From contig OX377204.1 of NCBI GenBank assembly GCA_947396885.1, positions 91,832,728-91,896,727 of the forward strand: DNA of 64,000 nt. The letters run 5' to 3'. Below the pieces are notes generated by a model. That model did not search any database. It was not told the origin of the DNA and worked only from the letters and a program-made list of their open reading frames with translations. Of this stretch, positions 22,513 through 31,800 are shown one piece after another; position 1 is the first letter of the stretch; each line of letters opens with the position of its first letter. The position numbers and the translations under genes were made by a program. Source of the stretch: Heligmosomoides polygyrus polygyrus (lineage: Eukaryota > Nematoda > Chromadorea > Rhabditida > Heligmosomidae).

Positions 22513-22822
22513 TGGCGCAAGAGGCCTCTAGTTGCAGGATGAATCACTTTTGCATTTCTCATTTGAAGGTTGTAAGATTTATTCTGGGCAATGTTCATAA
22601 ACAACATCATTAAAATGTCAATGAAAATATCAGTTTATCGTGCAATAACAGTGCAATTTAGGGCAAAAAGTCTGTTGTTTGAAAATCGCGACTATCCCAT
22701 CCGGAATACAAGGATTAAATCAGAAGCTATCAAATTAGAGAGTTGTTCTATCATTTATACTTTTCGTGACTATTTTTCTTATTGTCAATATTTAAATTGA
22801 TTTATTTATGTAACCTTTCCAG

Positions 22823-22860
22823 GTTTCGATCTTCGTTGGAATGCAAACAGTCCAACTTAA
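22823..22860 (+). CDS. Exon of candidate plus-strand gene (VSIFVGMQTVQL)
   Basis: Acceptor TAACCTTTCCAG and donor AA/GTAAGAG. Starts in phase 0 and ends two bases into a Lys codon. If the donor is ignored, a different frame runs on to 23015; see the rejected list. Confidence 0.4.
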
Positions 22861-25800
22861 GTAAGAGCTTTTCAGTTCTTCTTGGTGGACGTGATATGAA
22901 GGCAACGACTCACTACGAGTTCGTCCCTATAGAGAGGGTCGAGGCGACAACGCCCACGACGTTCCTTGAAACGCAAGGGTGCGTTTGCTGCTTCCACCTT
23001 AAAAATGGACGTTAATCATTATATTTGAGTTCGTCTATCCACTCTCTCCGTTCTTCTGCTTAACCCATTGACGACCGCGCGGGCCATTTTTGACCCGCAG
23101 TTTTTCTGTCGCGTGGGACCGCGTGGGCCGATTTTGGCCCGCGGTTATAAAACTGTTCGCTGCGGCCTATTTCTCGCTTTTTCCGTAGTTTACGAGTAAC
23201 CATTAGAGATTTTGGATCCTAAAAATGCTACTGAGCTGTGGTCCGGCAGTTACTTACTTCTAAGCACTGATAAAATCAAATAATAAGCACAACACACTAC
23301 TCAAGCTGCATAAAGATCGGCACTATTCACAAACAGCTACTCACATCTTATAAAAATGGTTGTGCAGAAAAATAACTAGTCACCTTTCTTGTAAAAATTT
23401 TGAAAACAATCTGGACAAAAGTATGTCAAACACCTGCTACATCATAAGGTCACCTTATTTGCACGATTCGCGGCAAACGTGCGTCCTTTTTCTTCGTAGA
23501 CCTTCTTAGAAAAGCAAATTCATCTTCTATGTTTTGCTTCAAACCTGTTCCGGCCTTCTCCAATATGAGAGGGAGCTTTTGGAGAGGGAGCTTCATTCGG
23601 AATATTGTGAATTAGTGTTTTCACGAGATTACAGCGTCCATGCGGTACCAGCGTGCGGTCCCACGCGGCAGACACGCGATTTTCCGCGCGGTCGTCAATG
23701 GGTTAATGGTGCATCGAAGTGCAGTTATACACTTCAGAGGCCGTATTCATCAACAATTAAACCCTGGGTATGCGAGGTGTAAGGGATAGAGATAAGAGTC
23801 ATGTAGAGAAAAGGCAAGAGTCAGAGACGCAGGCATCATCGTGGGTAGCTCTACCCCCTATACCCGCGGGTTATTCGTTGATGAATCCGGCCCCAGGTGA
23901 CAAATACACTGCATGTCTTAGGTTGGAAACCAAAAGCCTCCGCAAATAAACTCGTGAAGTCGCCGCTCCCATACACTCGAGTCTTGCTTGCGGAAAGCGG
24001 CAGAGGCACCGCACTCTTTCCAGTCAGGACCTACCGCTGCTAGTCGCTTTCCCGCCTTCGCCCTAGCCGAACCCTGCCGCGGTCGGCTAGAGCGCAGACA
24101 GAACGCTGCGGCGGCAAATCGGTGTGGCCACTGTTGCTGATTCGCCACCGATGATTCACATCATTATTGCCGCTGCCGCACCTGCGACGCCGCCGCTCAA
24201 CATCTTGCCGCAAAAGTGTGCAGTTGCGGCACGGCACCGCCGTCGGCGAATGTCGGCCATTCGCCGACGGCGGCGAGCTCTGCGTGCCTGCCCTGTCGTT
24301 AAGGATAGGGCCGCCGCTTTGCCGCAAATATGTGCGGAGGCCTAAAGTCCTCGCCGTTTTTTAAACATTTTATTCTGAATTTGACTGAAAGGTTTTTGGA
24401 TAACGTTGCAGACCATTCGAAAGAGAATGATTATCTCCATAAGATAATATGTTTCCTTTCTTCCATTTCAACTTGAAAGACTTTTAAGTTAATAAGGTGA
24501 TAGTACTAATACTAGGTCGGCTGATGCCGCGAGTGCTTCCAACTTTTTATATTCTTTTCTAAGAAAATTCTTTGGAGTCCTTGTGTTGAGCAAATCATGT
24601 CGTTTTAAAGTGTTGGAAAACTTATAAGGTTTTTCCTAAAGCCCGCACATTCCCAGTCACTTTTGGCGTCAGGGGAGAAGTCGGATTTTCTTCATTCTAT
24701 CCCTTAACGGCTCGAATCTAAGAAATACTAAGGGATAACAGCGTCGGTATTGGACACTATGTGTACTTCGACGATCTTTCCTACAGAAGGACTGCTAAAT
24801 GTTAGATTCGAAATGATCTGTACAGGGGCACCAAATTGAAGGTCGGGAAAGATCTACCACAGGATAGATGATTGCACTAAATGAGCAGTAGTATATCTTA
24901 CAAGAAGAGCGTCGAAAGTGGCGGTGAGCCTTTGCAATGGAATTTTCACAGGATGCAGGGTCCCGTTTGGGAGTCCAAAACCGCAGCTAATTTTTTGGAA
25001 TGCTCTTTTGTGGTCAAAAAAGGCATGTGGAAGCATGAGCGCGAAGTTCATCACGCGCTGCTGCCACCCAATCCAATGTGGTCGGTTAGCGCAGGGGATA
25101 GCGATGTCGCCTGTCGGCTGCACCGAGTGATTTTACGGTTCGACGCCCCGGTGACGCCATAGTTTTTGCACACATCGAGTCGTTATTATTATGTGCTTGC
25201 GTGACCACAGGAGTCAATTTGTACACGATTAATGCTTCTAGTAAGTAAATGTAACTCTGTTCTGCTTTCATTTGAGTTACCTCTCAATGAATCGTGTTTA
25301 CACTGTATCAAATCAACAACGATACCGTAAACGCACACAAACACATACACCTCGCAGGATAGGTCATGAATTTGGTTTGATATCGGTAAATGCTTAACAC
25401 TTACTAAAAGCATTAATCGTGTACATGTTGACTTCTGTGGTCACTCAAGCATATTATAATAACGACTCGATGTGTACAAAAACTATGGCGACAGCTGGGG
25501 TCGAACCGCTGCGTTGCGTTGTCGTTGCGGTCGACAGGCGACATCGCTACCCCCTGCGCTAACCGACCACATTTGGTTGTGTAGCAGCAGGGCGTGATGA
25601 ACTTCGCGCTCACGCTTCCACACCCCTTTTTTGACCACAGAAGAGCGTTCCGAAAAAATTAACTACGGTTTGGGACTTCCCACACGGGACCCTACATCCT
25701 GCATAAATTCCACCGCAAAAGCTCACCACCACTTTGGAGGCTCTCCTTATTAGTTATTGCACTTCTAAAATAATTTTAAAAAATAAAGAATTATCAATAA

Positions 25801-28800
25801 TTTAAACGAAGACGTGGTTAAAAGTTCAAAAGTTCCTTTCCTATCCACCTTCGGTGAAATTTCTCATTTGGGAAGTGAGAAAGATCACTTTCTTTTCTTT
25901 CGGTGCTCCTTAATCTGATATGATTGTTTGGAAGAACTGCCCTACTGTTTGTCTGTTTGCGTCCCCAAATGCTACTGTTATTGTGTTGCTCTGTAAAGTA
26001 TTGCGTTATGCAATCGTAATAAACAATAACAGTAACAGCAACAATAGACAGCTTTTTTGTTTGAAGATAAAAGGGGTTTCCTCCTTGCGGGAATAATGGT
26101 CCCGTTAAAATTCGTGGATCTTTTTTTACACATCTTTAAAAATAGCTACCAAAATCTCAGTTTGTAAATAGTCGAGGTATCTCGACGGAAATAGTTTATT
26201 TTCAGATCTCCAGATGAAACTCTCCGTTCACCCGTTCTTCAACCACTTGGGCCAGTTTCTCCGGTTAGTCTGTTAATATAGCAACGTGCAAGGGTTTAAA
26301 ACCGTATCAACAGTTCTACTAAAATCATACACGTTTTCCGCTATTATGATTTGTTAAACAATTAAAACAGAGCAACACAAATAATAAAACACAGGCGAGG
26401 CAACCCTTTGGGAGTGCTGAAGGCTCCTGCAGGCATCTGTTGACCTTTTTTGCGTTGATCTGACAAGGACCGTCTACGAAATCACCCCTACGGTTTTCAA
26501 CAGGACTATATGGTCCTGCAGGGCATCTAACAAGAATCACAGGGGTTTTGCTGAGGCTACTGAGTGGTTCAAAACCGGCAAAAAATGTCTCGCATTGCAC
26601 CCGCTTCGACTTGCACCAGGCTCGAGAGGATGGAGACCTCCGAGGTCTCCTGTGTGCTGAAAAGACTTTGGCCCACTTTTGAATTAAAACTGGAAATCTT
26701 ACACGAATTCTGTTTAAAGTGACCGCGGCAAAATGACCTGCACTAGTCGCATGGAGGAGGGTATGTACCCTCAACCTATCGTCCTTTAGTTACTAGGCGA
26801 CAAGTTTTGGCCATTTTTGGAACACCCAGTGGCCGCAGCAAAAACAAGCTCCACCACCACATTCCTTGTAAAATGGCCTACAAGACCGTATAGGTCCTAT
26901 CGAAAAGCATTAGGGTAAGTTCACGCACATACCTTGTTAGGCGTTTTGTTGTTGTACTTGCGCCTTCAGAAACGATTTGGGCGTTAAGTTTTGTCATATG
27001 CAAGTTGAGAAAGCCTCAGGGGGTTGGATAACCATGCAGTTTCAGTTGTAATGCATATATTAGGTTGTCCCATAAGTCCCCGCCGTTTTTCAACGATTCA
27101 TTGCGGATTTCGCCTGCGGTCTCTTGTATAACGCCATACAGCCTTCGAAAGAGAATGACTTGCTCTATCAAAGCATGTATTGCACTTTTTTTCATTCTGA
27201 ATTTTGTCAATTTTTAGGTCGTTAAAGTGAAAAGTGAAAAAGTGGCCATCTGCACAGTCGCTTCTCTCTGCCTGGGTTTGGAATTTCTGCGCAGTTTTTT
27301 ATAGCATTTGGAAGACAATGCTCTGTATTACAAGAACACGTTTTGGTCCTATTTGCTCACTTGTCCTTTATTGATTTTTAGGTTATCAAATTGGGATGTC
27401 CGACTTTTCCGTCTGGATTTTTACCGAAACTCCTGCTCTGTGGTAGGATTTTTTGGCTTGGTGTTATATGTCGTTTGGAAGAGGATGTCTCCTTCTACAA
27501 GAATTTGTGTTGAGTTTATTGACTCATACTGATTCCTGTCGAATATCAACAAAACGCCAAAAGAAAAAAATCATCTCCACCAACAACTCCTTCTCCTTCT
27601 TCAGTTGTTGATATTCGACAGAAATCAGCATGAGCCATTAAACGCGACACAAATTCTTATTGAGCAAGACATCTTCTTTCGAACGACAAATAACACCAAG
27701 CAAAAAAGTCCAACCACAGAGCAGGAGCTGTCGGTAAAATAAATCTTCTCCTCCGAACGTCCCAATTTGAGGACCTATAAATCAGTAAAGAACAAATGAG
27801 CAAATAGCGCCAACATGTAATCTTGTAGTACAGTACATTGTCTTCCAAAGGCTATGAAAAACTGCGCGAAAGTTCAAAGCTAAGCGGAGAGAAGCGACTG
27901 CGCAGATGACCACTTTTTCACTTTTCCACTTTTCACTTTAACGACCTAAAAATTGACAAAATTCAGGGACTTATGGGACAACCTAATACATTAGAGGACA
28001 AAAGGCACAAAAAGTCATGAGCTTACAACTGCTGGAAGACACTGGAGACTTCAGTGCTACAGTAGGTGGACGACATCGCAGGGTGCAAAGTGCAAGAAGG
28101 GAGGTAGTGAGAAAATGGGCCGCGTTGATCGAGAAAAACCCGAAACAGAACGTTGAACTCCTCGCAAGAAAGGCATACGGTCTATTTATTATATTAGGTT
28201 GGTGAAAAACTCTTGCACCAAAAATTCTGAAATTTTTTCAAAATTTAACGGGAACTTCTGAGGACTGTTTGGTGCTACGTAGTTGTAGCGCAAACATTCT
28301 AGAATATTTCGCATACATGGCAATTTGCTTTTGAGGGCATATAAATACTAAGACTGTAGTGAAGTGTGACTGACTCCGTGCTGGGCTCACAACCCAGAGG
28401 TCGGTGGATCGAAACCACTCGCTGCTACCAGTAATAATCTTGGTTATCCAGCCTCTGGTCATGACCCGGAATCAATTCATTTCGCATATTTATCTGCGAT
28501 AATCCACAAAGCACGGAACGACAAGCCGGAACATGACTCGGCACAAGAGAAAACATGTCAACAACACATAACGGGAGATCACTGGGCACCGGAGTGGGGA
28601 CGAACGCCGGCGTGGTCGGCGGAAGGAGCCGAAGCACCGCCATGAAGGGCTGGCCGGGTCCCTGGGTGCAGTCGCGCGTCCCTCAACCGTCCGGGTGGCA
28701 GTCCTCGCGAGTCCTTTGTCCTCGCTTATATATTAGGTTGGAAAAAAAGTCTCTTCACACTTCGAAATTTTTTTACCCTTCCCCTTGTAAACGCACTAGC

Positions 28801-31800
28801 CAATGTTGATTGCTGATTTCGTAATCCTATCACACTTGTCTACCGTTCGCACGCAGACACAGATTAAGACTCTTCTTGTAATTCGTTATCCATCCAATCT
28901 TCCGAACTCAATGCCAGATCTACCTCATGGCCGTTTTCAGCACGGCATTCTTCAAGAATTCATTAAAGAATCCACAGCACGTCAGGCAGCAGACCAAATT
29001 AACCACATATATGGCTTGGGATCTACTACTCATCGCGCCTGTTATGAGTGGTTCGGAAAGTCTTTAAAGGGAAATTATTCACTGAGGGCAAAGCATGGTC
29101 AGGAAGGCCAACTGGATTGGACGACAGTGAACTACACCATCTTCTTCGTACCGATAGTTGGCAGACGACACGTCAGCTGGCAGAGAAGCTCGAAGTGTCT
29201 CATAGGGTAGTGGGGATCCATCTGAAGAATCTTGGCTTTCATGGAAATTTGGAGCTTGGATTCCACATGCCCTGTCAGACACTCAGAAAGGTCGACGGCT
29301 CTCCATCGCTGCTTCTCTTCTGTCCATATAAGGAAGAAAATCGTTTCTTCCGCGGATTGTGACAGGCGAAGAGTCCTGGGTTCTGTGTGCCAACTTCCGA
29401 GGAAAAGGCAATGGGTACAAAAGGGAGAGAGCCCTAAGTCTGATCTCAAGCCCAATGTTCACGAACGGAAGATTCTCTTGAGTGTTTGGTGGATATCAGA
29501 GGAGTGATTTATCGGCAAACTCTCAGAAGTGGAGAGACACTTACTGCTGCCACATACAGTGGCCAACTCCACAAAGTCGCCGCAGCTTTCCAAGAAAAGA
29601 GGCCTGAGAAGTCGAAGGTGATGATCCTGCATGACAACGCAAAGCGACATGCTGCAAGACTCACAAGAGAAACAATAAAGAAGCTGGGCTGGGAGGTAAT
29701 GCCACATCCACCGTATAGCCCTGACCTCGGCCCTCCCGAATGCTATTTCTTCCACGCTCTCAAGCAAGAAATTGTAGAGAAATGTTTTGAAACGGACGAG
29801 GACCTCAAAAATTGGATTCAGCGGTGATTCGACTTCAGAACTGCAGTCTTTTACGCGAGAGGAATTAGAAAAATTACCACGTCTTTGTAGAAGTGTAGTA
29901 GAACAAAATAGAGCTTATATCAATTGATTTGACTTTGTAGTTGTAAAGTAATAAATCTTTGAAAAAAATGAAAAGACTTTTTTCCAACCTAATAGGTCCG
30001 TCCTCCTCAAGTCCGTGCCTGAAACAAGGAAGGGCAAGGGGCCGCGACGTTTCGAAAGATATGGCCAGCAAGGAGAGAGGCAACACGGGGGTAAAATGTC
30101 AAAACGGGACTCACCACACCGATTCTTCCTTCGTCCCTTACAATGCGGACATCCACAAGAGGAACGTAATGCTGTGATGTTGATGGGATCCTCGAGGACC
30201 GTTCTATCGTAAGCTTCTGACGACAGCACCGTAGTAATAGCGAACATCTACACTGCACAGCTGTAAAAGCTGAGCGAGATCTTGTCTCGCAAACCGCGAG
30301 GGCGGAGGGATGTTTACCTTCTTCACGACAATGCTCGCGCCCACTTTGCAAAGTCGTTTCGCCAGAAGTTACAGGAGCTTCGGTGGGAAGTGCTGCCACA
30401 CCCACCGTATTCGCCAGGTCTTGCGCCATCGGACTACATCCTCTTTCGAGCTCTCAATCAAAACCTGAGAGGTAGAGGTAGATGGTAATTACTTCGAAGA
30501 TTGAAGTCGCTCACAAGAGAAGCAATAAAATTTTGAAAAAAAATTACGCTGTGGTGCAAGAATTTTTCACCAACCCAATAATTGGTGGAACTTCAACTGC
30601 AATTTTTGCCGTTAACTAAACTCGAAAATGAACTAGGTCCCACAATCCTGATTCCACTACGACGCAGAAGCAGGAAGCGTCTGCAGTTTTTTGCAATTCA
30701 GCTTTGATGTCGACATCAGAGTTTATTGCACGCCTATTTAGCAATAGATGACTTCATTCATTTATTCCATGTCTGATTAGTTCTGTGTTTGTGCATGCTG
30801 GAAGATCTAGCGGTAAACTGAATGACGTGCGATGTTTACACATCAGATACCCAAACAATCATTGCCACGGGTAATTGAATAAACTCGAATGTGGAACGTC
30901 CTTGGAAGATTAAGCAACACAAAGAGCAGCGCCATCCTGCATATTCTGGACAGTTTGGGATGCGCCAGGGATCCCACTTCTACGGTACATCGCGAATGCA
31001 ATTTGAGGACGTTTTTGGTCTACACAATGACTTCGAGCGTCAACATTTCCTGCGAACTACATCGCCAGCGATTTTTCTAATTTCCTTAGGCTAAAATGGA
31101 CGCAATAAAGTCAGCCTAAAATATGTGGAAAATTAATCTGCGTGCCTTTGAAGATATTTTGTTATACCGACATGACAGAAATTTAGTAGGAAAGTGCGGA
31201 AAGTTTCGATTTCAGGGACAACCTTTTATGGATGGAGTTGTGAGACCAGATATGACTCCTCCGATGGGAATGGGTGGATACATGGCACCGTATCCAGGAA
31301 TGTAAGTGGCTCTATCGATGTTATGTGTATGTATTAGGTTGTTGCATATGAAATGGCCGATTTTGCTACCACAATTTCGTCGATTTCTAGTAGCGACGAA
31401 TTTTTGAGCATTATATACAGTTTCTGAAAGCGCAGAATCCACGCTTTCTTACCATTTATATTAGGTTGGTCGGAAATTAAGGCAGACCTCAAACTTTAAA
31501 ACGACATATCTCAGCTCAAAAAAAAACTTTATCAGACGAAGTGTAAAGCTTTCGAGTCTACACATCTTTGCCAACGAGATACTAGCTTATCTATCCCCGC
31601 TGAGTAGAAGTTCGGAGTTCTAGAGCGGATAAATTCGTCGAAGGCAGCTTCCACCTGTGCTCGGTTATTGAAGCATTTCTCGCTCAAGAACCTATCCAGA
31701 TGCTTGAAGAAGCGGTAGTCGGTTGGCGAATATGGTGGGTGTGGCAGAGTTCCGTAGCCCAACTCGTTCAACTTCTGCAGCGTCGGATGAGCAACATGAG

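Larger units (their letters stand above)
28194..30578. mobile_element. Outer mariner, interrupted by another mariner
   Basis: Termini TTAGGTTGGTGAAAAACTC (left) and the complement of TTGGGTTGGTGAAAAATTC (right), flanked by TA at 28192-28193 and 30579-30580. The right part encodes a mariner transposase end at 30282-30488: LLHDNARAHFAK (second Asp) and LPHPPYSPGLAPSDYILF (third Asp). The left part, 28194-28730, is mostly not transposase and includes a tRNA-like sequence. A second mariner sits at 28733-29992. Confidence 0.82.

Noticed and set aside
22823..23015. Alternative terminal exon read through to TAA at 23015 (GRDMKATTHYEFVPIERVEA)
   Set aside because: The frame looks coding-like, but it conflicts in phase with the chain of exons to 34270 and has no partner upstream. 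It could still be a real last exon of another gene.
23918..24356. Several overlapping frames in the CG-rich repeat
   Set aside because: They arise from CCG/CGG triplet-rich repeat sequence that recurs at 34700.
26325..26774. 149-codon minus-strand frame as a gene
   Set aside because: No recognisable domain, no splice context, and composition is not clearly coding.
28364..28440. Functional tRNA-Val gene
   Set aside because: Anticodon and T arms look plausible, but the 5' acceptor strand does not pair with CGCTGCT and the D arm is broken. It lies inside a mariner.
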